Source: Ahaetulla prasina (Eukaryota; Chordata; Lepidosauria; Squamata; Colubridae). Taken from it: 64,000 nucleotides of DNA. Below the pieces are notes generated by a model, which was not told the DNA's origin, made no database searches, and saw nothing but the letters and a program-made list of their open reading frames with translations. Position numbers and translations under genes: made by a program. This document shows, piece after piece, positions 11,822-60,690 of this stretch (positions are counted from its first letter, which is position 1; each line of letters starts with the position of its first letter). The stretch covers positions 2,542,959-2,606,958 of the forward strand of contig NC_080543.1 in NCBI RefSeq assembly GCF_028640845.1. Reading direction: 5' to 3'.

Positions 11822-12435
11822 CTGTTCTACAGAGGAATTATTGAGTCTGTCATTTGCACCTCTATAACTGTCTGGTTCGGTTCTGCAACCCAACAAGAAA
11901 AACACAGACTTCAGAGGATAATTAGAACTGCAGAAAAAATAATTGCTACCAACCTGCCTTCCATTGAGGACCTGTATACTGCATGAATCAAGAAGAGGGC
12001 CGTGAAAATATTTGCAGATCCCTCGCATCCTGGACATAAACTGTTTCAACTCCTACCCTCAAAACGACGCTATAGAGCACTGCACACCAGAACAACTAGA
12101 CACAAGAACAGTTTTTTCCCGAAGGCCATCACTCTGCTAAACAAATAATTCCCTCAACACTGTCAGACTATTTACTGAATCTGCACTACTATTAATCTTC
12201 TCATGGTTCCCATCACCAATCTCTTTCCACTTATGACTGTATGACTGTAACTTTGTTGCTGGCAATCCTTATGATTTATATTGATATATTGATCATCAAT
12301 TGTGTTGTAAATGTTGTACCTTGATGAACGTATCTTTTCTTTTATGTACACTGAGAGCATATGCACCAAGACAAATTCCTTGTGTGTCCAATCACACTTG
12401 GCCAATAAAATTCTATTCTATTCTATTCTATTCTT
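11822..12435 (+). mobile_element. Snake1 LINE 3' half
   Basis: Encodes YRGIIESVICTSITVWFGSA onward with an in-frame stop, then the 3' UTR and (ATTCT)n. Confidence 0.9.
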
Positions 12436-12734
12436 GTGTCACCCCTAGTGTTTCTCTTCGTTAGATCAGACAAATTAAGATTCCCCCCACCCTCCCAAGA
12501 CACATTACAACTTCCTGTATACATCCGTTGTAGGAATTAACCTTTAATAATTCATTCTTTATTATTCTTTTATTTAATGGACCTGCACTTTGTAGCATTC
12601 TTTTCTTTTGTTCCATTTTGCTCGGAGTCAATTTTGTTTCCTCGCAACCTCTGGCAGAGGCTTGGAAGTAGGAAAACGCCGAATCCAGGCCAAACGGGGC
12701 AATGCAACATGGGCCAGCGTTTCTGCCCAAGAAT

Positions 12735-13075
12735 GCTGTGGAGAAATTTCCTGACAGTGAGAACAATTAACCCGTGGAACAGCTTGCCACCAGAAGTTGT
12801 GAGTGCTCCATCACTGGAGGTTTTGAAGAAGAGATTGGACAATCATTTGTCTGGAATGGTATAGGGTCTTCTGCTTGAGGAGGGGGTTGGATTAGAACAG
12901 AGGTCTCCAACTTTCGCAACTGTAAGCCTGGAGGACTTCAGCTCCCAGTATTTGGGAGCTTTGCTGGCTGGGGAATTCTGGGAGTTGAAGTCCTCTAGGC
13001 TTAAAGTTGCCAAGGTTGGAGACCCCTGGACTAGAAGACCTCCAAGGTCCCTTCCAACTCTGTTAATCTGTTACA
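12735..13075 (+). mobile_element. CR1 LINE 3' end, interrupted by a hAT-like foldback
   Basis: RNFLTVRTI-type coding remnant (TTTCCTGACAGTGAGAACAA), then the CR1 end GGTCCCTTCCAACTCTG at 13050. Confidence 0.85.
12898..13028. mobile_element. hAT-like foldback element (CAGGGGTCTCC family)
   Basis: 131 bp with inverted ends CAGAGGTCTCCAAC/GTTGGAGACCCCTG. It is flanked by GATTAGAA (12890-12897) and GACTAGAA (13029-13036), an 8-bp target duplication with one change. Confidence 0.88.
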
Positions 13076-13079
13076 GGTA

Positions 13080-13350
13080 TTTATTTATTTATTTTATTTA
13101 TTAATTAAATTTTTATACCGCCCTTCTCCCGAAGGACTCAGGGCGGTTCACAGCCAAATAAAACCACAATGAATAAATACAGAATAAAAACAATAATTAA
13201 AAAACTTATTAAATATGGCCCCAAATTTAAAATGCATTTAGAACAATAAAACCCACTTTAAAATTTAAAACCGAATAATAAAAACTTCTAAAAATTCTAT
13301 GCCAGTCCTGCGCGAATCAATAAAAACGTCTTAAGCTCGCGGCGGAAGGT
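13080..13350 (-). mobile_element. CR1 (GGGAGAAGGGCGG family) 3' end
   Basis: (ATTT)n tail followed by TACCGCCCTTCTCCCGAAGG and A-rich inverted 3' UTR. Confidence 0.8.
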
Positions 13351-13665
13351 TCTTGACTTACAACAGTTCATTTAGTGATGGTCCAAAGTTACAACATCAC
13401 TGAACTTATGACCGTTTTTCACACTTATGGCCATTGCATTCCCCACGGTTATATAATCAAAATTCAGATGCTTGCCAGCGAATTCAGGTTTATGACGGTC
13501 ACATAGTCCCGGGGTCACACGATCTCCTTTTGCAGCCTTCTGACGAACAAAGTCAATGGGGAAGCCAGAACTCACTTAGCAGCTGAGTTACTAGCAAATG
13601 TCTCACTTAACAACATAAATTTTGGGCTCAGTTGTGGTCGGAAGTTGAAGACTACCCATGTGGTG
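13351..13665. mobile_element. TIR foldback element (TA-type MITE)
   Basis: Ends TTCTTGACTTACAACAGT and GTTGAAGACTACCC, in inverted orientation relative to the 8.5-kb copy. Confidence 0.7.
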
Positions 13666-13832
13666 GATTTTTAACATTGTAAGCCTCTTGGAGCCCTTTT
13701 AGGTATGATTTTAGGCAGTATAGACAACTGTATAATAAATTAATGAAAGACGTGGATGCATAGGATTTCTCGCAGGGGGGGGCATCCTGACGTGGCAGGT
13801 AACAGCTTTTGGATTCAAGGTGAGATGCAGAG

Positions 13833-14960
13833 GTGGGTTTCAGCAGGTTCTGACCAGTTCTGGGGAACCGGTAGCGGAAATTTTCAATTTTCAATTTTCA
13901 GCTTCAGTTGCAACAATACACTAGCACACAATAGATTTAAGCTTAATGTGAACCGCTCCAATCTTGATTGCAGAAAATACGACTTCAGTAACAGAGTTGT
14001 TAATGCCTGGAATGCACTACCTGACTCTGTGGTCTCTTCCCAAAATCCCCAAAGCTTCAACCAAAAACTATCTACCATTGACCTCCCCCCATTCCTAAGA
14101 GCTCTGTAAGGGGCGTGCATAAGAGCACAAACGTGCCTACTGTCCCTGTCCTATTGTTTTCCTTCATTATATCCAATTAATATAGTTATTACATACTCAT
14201 ACATAAAATATTTCAACTCCTACCTTCAAAATGACGCTACAGAGCACTGCACACCAGAACAACTAGATACAAGAACAGTTTTTTCCCGAAGGCCATCACT
14301 CTGCTAAACAAATAATTCCTTCATCACTGTCAAACTATTTACTAAATCTACTATTAATTTTCTCATTGTTTTCATCACCAATCTCTTTCCACTTATGACT
14401 GTATGACTGTAACTTTTTGTTGCTATCATTAAGGGTTAAATTGCAACCTATGACTATCATTTGTGTTGTAAATGTGGTACCTTTGATGTATTTTTTTCTT
14501 TTATGTACACTGAGAGCATATGGACCAAAACAAATTCCTTGTGTGTCCAATCACGCTTGGCCAATAAAATTCTATTCTATTCTATTCTATACTCATATAT
14601 ATGCTTATGTGTTGTATAGTTGTTTCATGCTTATGCTTATATATACTGTGTGACAAAAATAAATAAATAAATAAATAAATCGTTCGGAGAACCGGTAGCA
14701 GAAATTTTGAGTAGTTCGGAGAACCGGTAGTAAAAATTCTGATGGGCCCCATCTGCATTTTTTCTCTGCCTCCCAAGTTCCAGCTGATCGGGGAGGAAAT
14801 GAGGATTTTGCAGTATCCTTCCCCTGGAGTGGAGTGGGAATGGGGATTTTGCAGTATCCTTCCCCTGCCACGCCCACCAAGCCACGCCCACCAAGCCATG
14901 CCATGCCTACCAAGCCACACCCACAGAACCGGTAGTAAAAAGATTTAAAACCCACCATTC
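13833..14960. mobile_element. hAT-like foldback II split by two nested LINEs
   Basis: Starts GCAGGTTCTGACCAGTTC and ends AACCCACC. It resumes at 14682 (GTTCGGAGAACC) after an L2-like LINE (13896-14680), which itself contains Snake1 (about 14195-14594). Three nesting levels. Confidence 0.7.
13896..14680 (+). pseudogene. L2-like LINE end with nested Snake1
   Basis: Encodes NRFKLNVNRSNLDCRKYDFS and VVNAWNALPDSVV, then a 3' UTR ending GTGTGACAAAAATAAATAAA. The Snake1 insert is flanked by ATACTCATA on both sides. Confidence 0.75.
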
Positions 14961-15001
14961 TTCTCTTCCACTCACATTTTTTTCACCTTTTTATTTTGCA
15001 G

Positions 15002-52226
<37,225 letters not shown>

Positions 52227-52549
52227 ACTGCCCGCCTTCCTCCCCCTGTTTCCACTCCCAGCACTCCCCCCTACTCTTTTCTATAAGTTTTTTGAAGTTG
52301 CGTTGTTTTTAACACATTGGCTGGGAACCTGCAAAGGGTGGGTGGGGAGGGCGCGGATGCAATCCACCCTCCTGCAAAAGCTAGCCTGGGTTCAAGGCCC
52401 CCGTCCGGTCTGAATATTGCAGACGGGGTGTGTGTGTGTGTTGTGTCTAAGAAGGGAGCTGCGTTGTTTGAGCCACGCTTAGGGCATGTTTGGGCGTGCA
52501 TGTGTGCCTGTGTGTGTGCTGGGAGGGGGTGATTGTATCAGGACTCAGG

Positions 52550-53480
52550 GGCGTCCTTGGTTGCTCCCTGAGCTTGGTGTTTTCGTGACCCAACTAGGGA
52601 ACATCATCAGTGCAAGAAGGGAGGACGAGGAAGAGGAGGACCATGGGGTCCTTGGCGCTCTCTGAGTTTGGTAGTTTTCTTGCAAACGTTTCGTGACATA
52701 ACTAGCTAACATCATCATCATTAAAGAGTAGGGTTGGAGGAGGAGGAGGAGGAGGAGGAGGAGGAGATGGATTGTAGGGTCCTTGGTGCTCTCTGAGCTT
52801 GATAGTTTTCTTGTTTCATGACCCAACTAGCTAACATCATCAGTGCCAGAAGGGAGTGGGGCTTAGGAGGAGGAGGAGGAAGAGGAGGACTGCTGGATCC
52901 TGTAGGGTTCCCTGCCTAAGCAGGGGGTTGGACTAGAAGACCTCCAAGGTCCCTTCCAACTCTGTTATTCTGTTTTCCCAATGGGAGAAAAACAAACGTA
53001 AACAGAATATATAATAATATAGCTAATCCTTGGTGCTCTCTGAGCTTGGTTGTTTTCTTGCAGGCGTTTCGTGACCCAACTAGGTAATATCATCAGTGCT
53101 AGAAGGGAGTTGGGTTTGCTCTCTGTTTATCTACCATGACTTGCACAGTATTGGTGGGAGTGTTGGTTTCTTGTGAAGTCCTTGGCTCTTTTAGAGCTTT
53201 TAGACGTTTCGTGACCACGTTAGGTAACATTATCAGTGCCATTAAAGTACCAGTAGATGAGAATGCACTGATGATGTTACCTAGTTGGGTCATGAAACAT
53301 CTGCAAGAAGACCACTAAGTTCAGAGAGCATAAGGACCCCACAGTCGTCCTCTTCCTCCTCCCCTTCTCCTTCACTTCCACTCACGTACCCTTTTTCCCT
53401 TCTAGCACTGATGATGTTATCTACTTGGGTCGTGAAACGTCTGCAAGAAAACAACCCAGCTCAGAGGAGCATCGAGGACT
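52550..53480. repeat. Cluster of CTGATGA...GAAAC repeats in both orientations
   Basis: Five minus-strand copies (around 52580, 52690, 52820, 53066, 53205) and two plus-strand copies (CTGATGA at 53268 and 53408). Each pairs TCATCAG/CTGATGA with GTTTC/GAAAC about 26 nt apart and a GTCTGCAAGAAAAC-like flank. Some are separated by (GAG)n tracts. Confidence 0.8.
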
Positions 53481-53701
53481 CCTCGTTTCAATCCTGAGCT
53501 GCAAATGTTCCCCTTTATTGGTGACACGCCTCTGATTTACGTGGGAGGAAAGCCTGCATGCAGCAGAGCGAGTGTTCCTCCTCCTTCGTAAAACCCGAAC
53601 TCAGGACCGGCTGCTAGGAGAGGCCAACGGGAAGGAATTTTTTTCATCCTTGCTGAACTTTCCTTGGGGAACTTTAAAAAAACGTAGATCCAATCCGTTA
53701 C

Positions 53702-55470
53702 AGGTAGTCCTCGCCTCGCGACCACAGCTGAGCCCAAAATTTCCATCGCTTAGCGAGACGTTAAGTGAGTTTCGCCCCGTTTTACAACATTCCTTGCCGC
53801 AGTCGTTAAGTGAATCACTGCCGCTCTTAAGTCAGTCACACGGTTGTTAAGTGAATCCGGCTTCCCCATTGACTTTGCTTGTCGGAAATTCGTAAAAGAG
53901 GATCACGTGACCCCGGGACGCTGCAACCATCACAAGTCAGGGGTCTCCAACCTTGGTCCCTTTAAGACCTGTGGACTTCAACTCCCAGAGTTCCTCAGCC
54001 AGCTTTGCTCTAGGGCAGGGGTCTCCAACCTTGGTCCCTTTAAGACTTGTGGACTTCAACTCCCAGAGTTCCTCAGCCAGCTTTGCTCTAGGGCAGGGGT
54101 CTCCAACCTTGGTCCCTTTAAGACTTGTGGACTTCAACTCCCAGAGTTCCTCAGCCAGCTTTGCTCTAGGGCAGGGGTCTCCAACCTTGGTCCCTTTAAG
54201 ACTTGTGGACTTCAACTCCCAGAGTTCCTCAGCCAGCTTTGCTCTAGGGCAGGGGTCTCCAACCTTGGTCCCTTTAAGACTTGTGGACTTCAACTCCCAG
54301 AGTTCCTCAGCCAGCTTTGCTCTAGGGCAGGGGTCTCCAACCTTGGTCCCTTTAAGACTTGTGGACTTCAACTCCCAGAGTTCCTCAGCCAGCTTTGCTC
54401 TAGGGCAGGGGTCTCCAACCTTGGTCCCTTTAAGACTTGTGGACTTCAACTCCCAGAGTTCCTCAGCCAGCTTTGCTCTAGGGCAGGGGTCTCCAACCTT
54501 GGTCCCTTTAAGACTTGTGGACTTCAACTCCCAGAGTTCCTCAGCCAGCTTTGCTCTAGGGCAGGGGTCTCCAACCTTGGTCCCTTTAAGACTTGTGGAC
54601 TTCAACTCCCAGAGTTCCTCAGCCAGCTTTGCTCTAGGGCAGGGGTCTCCAACCTTGGTCCCTTTAAGACTTGTGGACTTCAACTCCCAGAGTCCCTCAG
54701 CCAGCTTTGCTTTAGGGCAGGGGTCTCCAACCTTGGTCCCTTTAAGACTTGTGGACTTCAACTCCCAGAGTCCCTCAGCCAGCTTTGCTCTAGGGCAGGG
54801 GTCTCCAACCTTGGTCCCTTTAAGACTTGTGGACTTCAACTCCCAGAGTTCCTCAGCCAGCTTTGCTCTAGGGCAGGGGTCTCCAACCTTGGTCCCTTTA
54901 AGACTTGGGGACTTCAACTCCCAGAGTTCCTCAGCCAGCTTTGCTCTAGGGCAGGGGTCTCCAACCTTGGTCCCTTTAAGACTTGTGGACTTCAACTCCC
55001 AGAGTCCCTCAGCCAGCTTTGCTCTAGGGCAGGGGTCTCCAACCGTGGTCCCTTTAAGACTTGTGGACTTCAACTCCCAGAGTTCCTCAGCCAGCTTTGC
55101 TCTAGGGCAGGGGTCTCCAACCTTGGTCCCTTTAAGACTTGGGGACTTCAACTCCCAGAGTTCCTCAGCCAGCTTTGCTCTAGGGCAGGGGTCTCCAACC
55201 TTGGTCCCTTTAAGACTTGGGGACTTCAACTCCCAGAGTTCCTCAGCCAGCTTTGCTGGCTGAGGGACTCTGGGAGTTGAAGTCCACAAGTCTTAAAGGG
55301 ACCAAGGTTGGAGACCCCTGTCATAAGTACATGCCAGTTGCCAGCTGCCAAGCATTTTGATCACATGACCACAGGAATGCTGCAGTGTTAAGGGTGAAAG
55401 ATGGTCACAAGTCACTTTTTTCGCTGCCGTTGTAACGGTCGCTAAATGAACTTAGTAAGTCGAGGACTTC
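53702..55470. mobile_element. TIR foldback element carrying an expanded hAT-like insert
   Basis: Outer ends CAGGTAGTCCTCGCC (after TTA) and GTAAGTCGAGGACTTC. Inner insert 53938-55320 sits at the host TCATAAGT site, duplicated as TCACAAGT (53930) and TCATAAGT (55321). Confidence 0.9.
53938..55320. repeat. 78-bp minisatellite, 17 units, with single closing arm
   Basis: GTCTCC recurs every 78 bp from 53943 to 55191. After unit 17 one inverted arm (about 55255-55320) ends GGTTGGAGACCCCTG. Units share the TTTGCTCTAGGG linker with the 23.8-kb array. All frames stay open because 78 is divisible by three. Confidence 0.98.
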
Positions 55471-55609
55471 TTGCAGCTGCTTCTCCAGTACTGTTCATCC
55501 CGCAGGCTGGCTGACGTCCGATTTCGAAGTCTCCTTCTTCACCTTCTGCTCCCCCAAGACCGGGGGCCACGTTCCTGGCCATGTGGCGCCATGTCACAGC
55601 CTCTTCTCT

Positions 55610-55975
55610 AACACAAGGGTCTCCAACCTTGGCTACTTGAGGACTTGTGGACTTCAACTCCCAGAATTGGGGAATTCTGGGAGTTGAAGTCCTCCAGCCA
55701 AGCTGGCTGGGGAAGTCTGGGAGTTGAAGTCCTCCAGCCAAGCTGGCCAGGGAAGTCTGGGAGTTGAAGTCCTCCAGCAAAGCTGACTGGGGAATTCTGG
55801 GAGTTGAAGCCCTCCAGCAAAGCTGTCTGGGGAATTCTGGGAGTTGAAGTCCTCCAGCCAAGCTGTCTGGGGAAGTCTGGGAGTTGAAGCCCTCCAGCCA
55901 AGCTGGCTGGGGAATTCTGGGGGTTGAAGTCCACAAGTCTTAAAGTGGCCAAGGTTGGAGACCCCTGCCTAACAC
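55610..55975. repeat. 40-60-bp minisatellite, inverted hAT-arm units
   Basis: TCTGGGAGTTGAAGTCCTCC repeated about six times, closed by CCAAGGTTGGAGACCCCTG; a left terminus GGGTCTCCAACCTTGG lies at 55616. Confidence 0.92.
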
Positions 55976-56172
55976 ACCCGACTTCCTGGCTGGCAGGTTC
56001 AAACCACACACCTATTTCCAAAAGCCAGGACACAACTAAGCACAACACCCCAGCCACGTTTCTCACTCCCTTTCTCAACTCACACATGTGCCCCCCCTTT
56101 TCCCCATGTGTAACAAGGGTGTGGATTGCACAATTCCAGTCGTCCCGTCCACTCCAGATTTTCTCGGCAGAG

Positions 56173-56545
56173 TACAGGTCGTCCTTGACTTACGACCATA
56201 ATGGAGGCCAGAATTTCCGTGGCTAAGTGAGACAATTGTTAAGTGAGTTTTGCCCCATTTAATGACCTTTCTTGCCACTGCTGTTAAGTGAATCACTGTA
56301 GTTGTTCAGTTACGAACACGGTTGTTAAGTGAATCAGGTTTCCCCATTGACTGCGCTTGTCAGAGGGTCGCAAAAGGGGATCACGTGACCCCAGGACACT
56401 GCGACCGTCGTAAGTATGAGTCAATTGCCGAGCACCTGATTTTGATCACGTGACCAGAGGGAGGCTGCAACAGTCGCAAGTGTGAAAAGTGGTCACAAGC
56501 ATGGTCACTAAACGAATGGTTGAAGATTGAGGACTGCCTGTGTTT
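56173..56545. mobile_element. TIR foldback element (TA-type)
   Basis: CAGGTCGTCCTTGACTTACG after TA; right end GATTGAGGACTGCCTG. Confidence 0.82.
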
Positions 56546-56591
56546 ATTTTTTAGCATGTGATGAGAACATGACAAGAGAGAACATATAAAA

Positions 56592-56942
56592 GGTAGTCCT
56601 CCGCTTCCGACCACAATTGAGCCCAAAATTTCTGTTAAGCGAGACACTTGTTAAGGGAATTTTGCCCCATTTTACGACGTTTCTTGCCACAGTTGTTAAG
56701 TGAATCACCGCAGTTGGTAAGTTATTAACACGGTTCTTAAGTGAATCAGAGCTTTGCTGGTCAAAAGCAACGGTCGTAAACATGAGTCAATGGCCAAAGC
56801 ATCTGAATTGTGATCACATGATCATGGGGAATGCTGCAAAGGTCGTAACTCTGAAAAACGGTCATAAGTCACTTTTTTCAGTGCCGTTGTAACTTCGAAC
56901 GGTCACTAAACGAATGGTTGTAAGTTGAGGAATGCCTGTGTC
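56592..56942. mobile_element. TIR foldback element (TA-type)
   Basis: AGGTAGTCCTCCGCTTCCGA to GTAAGTTGAGGAATGCCTG; adjacent to the previous copy in the same orientation. Confidence 0.82.
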
Positions 56943-56994
56943 TATTTCTAGCCTAGGATGAGAATATGACAGAAGAGAAGTAAAACATATGTAT

Positions 56995-56995
<1 letters not shown>

Positions 56996-57085
<90 letters not shown>
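56996..57085. repeat. (TAA)n microsatellite
   Basis: About 29 units at an inverted CR1 tail. Confidence 0.97.
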
Positions 57086-57590
57086 TCAGAGTTGGAAGGG
57101 ACCTTGGAGGTCTTCTAGTCCAACCCCCTGCCCAGGCAGGAAACCCTACACCATTTCAGGCAGATGGCTATCCAACATTTTCTTAAAAATTTTCAGTGTT
57201 GGAGCATTCACAACTTCTACAGGCAAGTTGTTCCACTTATTGATTGTTCTAACTGTCAGGAAATTTCTCCTTAGTTCTAAGTTGCTTCTCTCCTTGATTA
57301 GTTTCCACCCATTGCTTCTTGTTCTACCCTCAGGTGCTTTGGAGAATAGCTTGACTCCCTCTTCTTTGGGGCAGCCCCTGAGATATTGGAACACTGCTAT
57401 CATGTCCCCCCAAGTCCTTCTTTTCATTAAACTAGACCTACCCAGTTCCTGCAACCGTTCTTCATATGTTTTAGCCTCCAGTCCCCTCATCATCTTTGTT
57501 GCTCTTCTCTGCACTCTTTCTAGAGTCTCAACATCTTTTTTACATTGTGGCGATATACAAACCCGCATAATTTTGTGCAAAGCTGGGTGT
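57086..57590 (-). pseudogene. CR1 LINE reverse transcriptase C-terminus
   Basis: The minus strand encodes VETLERVQRRATKMMRGLEA, EERLQELG and RRNFLTVRTINKWNNLP, open across 144 codons, then the 3' end. It is the best-kept copy of this CR1 group in the window. Confidence 0.9.
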
Positions 57591-57639
57591 CCAGTTCAAC
57601 TTTCCAGGCCATCCCTTTGTGCAGATCTTCCAGGGCATA

Positions 57640-58385
57640 GATCTCCAACCTTGGCCACTTTAAGACTTGTGGACTTCAACTCCCAGAATTCCCCGACCAG
57701 CTTGGCTGGAGGACTTCCACTCCCAGAATTCCTTAGACAGCTTGGCTGGAAGGACTTCCACTCCCAGAATTCCCCAGACAGCTTGGCTGGAGGACTTCCA
57801 CTCCCAGAATTCCCCAGACAGCTTGGCTGGAAGGACTTCCACTCCCAGAATTCCTTAGACAGCTTGGCTGGAGAACTTCCACTCCCAGAATTCCCCAGAC
57901 AGCTTGGCTGGAAGGACTTCCACTCCCAGAATTCCCCAGACAGCTTGGCTGGAAGGACTTCCACTCCCAGAATTCCCCAGATAGCTTGGCTGGAAGGACT
58001 TCCACTCCCAGAATTCCCCAGACAGCTTGGCTGGAAGGACTTCCACTCCCAGAATTCCTTAGACAGCTTGGCTGGAAGGACTTCCACTCCCAGAATTCCC
58101 CAGACAGCTTGGCTGGAGGACTTCCACTCCCAGAATTCCTTAGACAGCTTGGCTGGAAGGACTTCCACTTCCAGAATTCCTTAGACAGCTTGGCTGGAGG
58201 ACTTCCACTCCCAGAATTCCCCAGACAGCTTGGCTGGAGGACTTCCACTCCCAGAATTCCTTAGACAGCTTGGCTGGAAGGACTTCCACTTCCAGAATTC
58301 CTTAGACAGCTTGGCTGGAAGGACTTCCAATTCCAGAATTCTGGGAGTGGAAGTCCGCCAGGCTTAAAGTTGCCAGTGTTGGAGA
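57640..58385. repeat. 40-41-bp minisatellite, about 17 units, hAT-arm derived
   Basis: CTTGGCTGG recurs at 57701, 57741, 57782, 57822 and on. Left terminus GATCTCCAACCTTGG at 57639; the array closes with one inverted arm ending CAGTGTTGGAGAG. Confidence 0.95.
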
Positions 58386-58732
58386 GAGCCTTCTTCTAGG
58401 GAACCAGAGAATGCCCATCGCGGGAGATCTTACACAACAGGTGGAATGGTTTGCACATCAGCACCACAATCGCACCATCTCTCCGTCCGCATGGAGACAG
58501 GGCAGAGGCAGTTCTTCCAGGATCACACACCTAATTCTGTTCCGTTTCCTCCAGACAGGTCAAAACCAGGTAATTTGGAAGAGGTAATTGGCCCCAAATG
58601 GATGAGGATGGAGATAGTCCCAGACTCACAACGTATTCATTCCGTCACTAAACGGACTGTTGTAAGATGAGAACTACCTTATTTAGTCGGGGTTTAAAAG
58701 TTATCCCGATAAGAGCCTCAGTTCTGATTACA
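58386..58732. other. Flank, little recognised
   Basis: A TIR terminus scrap near 58645-58680; otherwise unassigned. Confidence 0.4.
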
Positions 58733-58734
58733 TA

Positions 58735-59092
58735 AGTAGTCCTCGAATTACAACAGCTTGTTTAGTGACTGTTCCGAGTGACGACGGCACTGAAAAAAGC
58801 GACTTGTGGCCCTTTTTCACACTTACATGATCAGAATTCAGAGGTTTGGCCTCTAGTTCGTATTTATGACGGTTGCAGTGTCCCAGGATCTTGTGATTCT
58901 CCTTCTGACGAGATGAGCCGAGGGGGAAGCTGGATTCACTTAACAACCGGGCGACTAATTCAAGAGCTGTGGCGATTCACTTAACAATCGTGGCAAGAAA
59001 GATCATAAAATGCGGGCGGGGGGGGGGAATTCGCTGAACCAAACAGAAATGCTGGGTTCAACTGTGGTCGTAAATCGAGGACTACCTACATT
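58735..59092. mobile_element. TIR foldback element, inverted orientation
   Basis: AGTAGTCCTCGAATTACAAC to GGTCGTAAATCGAGGACTAC. Confidence 0.8.
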
Positions 59093-59094
59093 CG

Positions 59095-59790
59095 CTTTTC
59101 TTTTCCCAGTCTTGTGTGTGGCACTGGGCTCGTTGACTTGTGCTCTCTATCCAGGCTGGGTAGATATTTGGGGCTCCCCACTGACCACTCCCGCCACCCC
59201 AGGCTGATCATGGGATCAAATAGGGGTCCACTATAGCCCCCCACCTTCCTCGGCAAGTGGGAAGAAAATCTGAACACCCACCGGTCCTGCACTACGTCCA
59301 GCTAACCCAGCCACGCGTGGTCCCTTCACCCTGTCCTTGGCTTGGCTTCTCTTCCTTTCCTGTGACCGTTTTCTCGTGGTTTTGTCAAATAAATTATTCT
59401 AGTTTATTAATCCGAGAAACGTTTCAGCTTCTCTTGAATGGCGTCTGGTGTCATTTCTCTCCTTTTGTGGGCTGGGAGCGGCCGGCCGGCCGGCTTTGCA
59501 ACTGCTGGACCACAGTGCCACCCATCCGGATGAGCGTGCAGAATGGAGGGGGGGGGAGGTTGCGGGTGGCGTGCACACACACACGAGGAAGTAGTCGCAC
59601 ACTTGGCTGCAACGGACAGCACGTGACCGTGTGCGATGGCGATGCTGTGTTTTCTCAAGGCTGCCTCTGTACACCAGGCTAAACCTGGTTATCTTCAGTC
59701 GTGGTTTCTTTGTCTCTCCTTGGCACGTTGGATGATGTTCGTTTAGGGTTGAATGCAGATGTAGCAACTTAATGGATTTCAATTTATTTT
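59095..59790. other. Repeat-poor flank around candidate ARRB1 3' end
   Basis: Contains the AATAAA at 59388 and a short (CA)n near 59574. No coding evidence. Confidence 0.45.
59388..59393 (+). terminator. Candidate poly(A) signal AATAAA
   Basis: AATAAA follows a T-rich, repeat-free stretch. About 60 bp downstream is a GT/T-rich segment (GTCTGGTGTCATTTC). It is the best-placed polyadenylation signal for ARRB1 but is 7.2 kb past the stop codon. Confidence 0.4.
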
Positions 59791-59796
59791 TTTTTA

Positions 59797-60053
59797 ATTT
59801 GAATTTATATCCCGCCCTTCTCCGAAGACTCAGGGCGGCTTACATTGTGTTAAGCAATAATCGTCATCCATTTGTATATTATATACAAAGTCAACTTTTA
59901 TTGCCCCCAACAATCTGGGTCCTCATTTTACCTACCTTATAAAGGATGGAAGGCTGAGTCAACCTTGGGCCTGGTGGGACTTGAACCTGCAGTAATTGCA
60001 GGCAGCTGCTGTTAATAACAGACTGCATTAGTCTGTTGAGCCGCCAGAGACCC
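59797..60053 (-). mobile_element. tRNA-derived SINE
   Basis: Inverted copy: TATATCCCGCCCTTCTCCG then GGGACTTGAACCTGCAG (B box) and a terminal GTCTGTTGAGCCGCCAG. Confidence 0.83.
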
Positions 60054-60299
60054 TCCCAGAATTCTCCAGCCAACCACAGAAAGAAGGATTAACCAGGAGA
60101 TAACAACTGGGAAACTGAGGCAGGACCATCCTGACACCTCAAACCCATTTTTCTCTGCAGGAAACAGCACAAATACCACATCTTATCGGTTTGCCCTGCA
60201 CAAGCATTTTGCACACTTTTACACACTTCCACGCAGAGATTCTGGGATGAAAATATACATTTTGACGTTCACTCTTGGGACAAGGGGTTTACACGACGC

Positions 60300-60690
60300 A
60301 CAACCACAACTGAGCCCAAAATTTCCGCTGATAAGCAAGACCGTCGTTAAGTGAGTTTTGCCCACATTTTACCACCTTTCTGGCCGCAGTCGTTAAGTGA
60401 ATCACTGCGGTTGTTCAGTGAGTAACAGGGTCATTAAATGAATCTAGCTTCCCCACTGACTTGGCTGGTCGAGGGGGGGGGTCGCAAAATGGGATCATGT
60501 GACCCCGGGGCAATGCGACCGTCATAAATACGAGTCAGTTGCCAAGCATGTGAATTTTGATCACGTGGCCATGGAGACGCTACAATGGTCGTAAGTGTGA
60601 AAATTGGTCTATAGACACTTTTTTTAGTGCGGTTATAACTTTTGAGTGGCCACTAAATGAACTGTTGTAAGTCGAGGACCACCTCTATGT
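60300..60690. mobile_element. TIR foldback element (TA-type)
   Basis: CACAACCACAACTGAGCCC to TTGTAAGTCGAGGACCACC. Confidence 0.78.

Larger units (their letters stand above)
52227..59393 (+). other. ARRB1: ARRB1 3' UTR and flank, candidate span
   Basis: No AATAAA was seen within the first 1.5 kb after the stop. The span contains a dispersed CTGATGA repeat, several foldback elements and minisatellites. The first clear AATAAA with GT-rich downstream sequence is at 59388. Mammalian ARRB1 also has a long 3' UTR, but whether transcription runs this far cannot be told from sequence. Confidence 0.35.

Noticed and set aside
1..15001. ARRB1 exon 1 or the mammalian intron 1 microRNA miR-326
   Set aside because: No ATG-led peptide resembling MGDKGTR with a donor in the right phase, and no sequence like the mature miR-326, was seen.
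53844..55280. Very long open frames on both strands (478, 450 and 436 codons)
   Set aside because: They are the 78-bp minisatellite read in different frames. 78 is divisible by three, so any stop-free unit stays open. There is no splice, start or family support.
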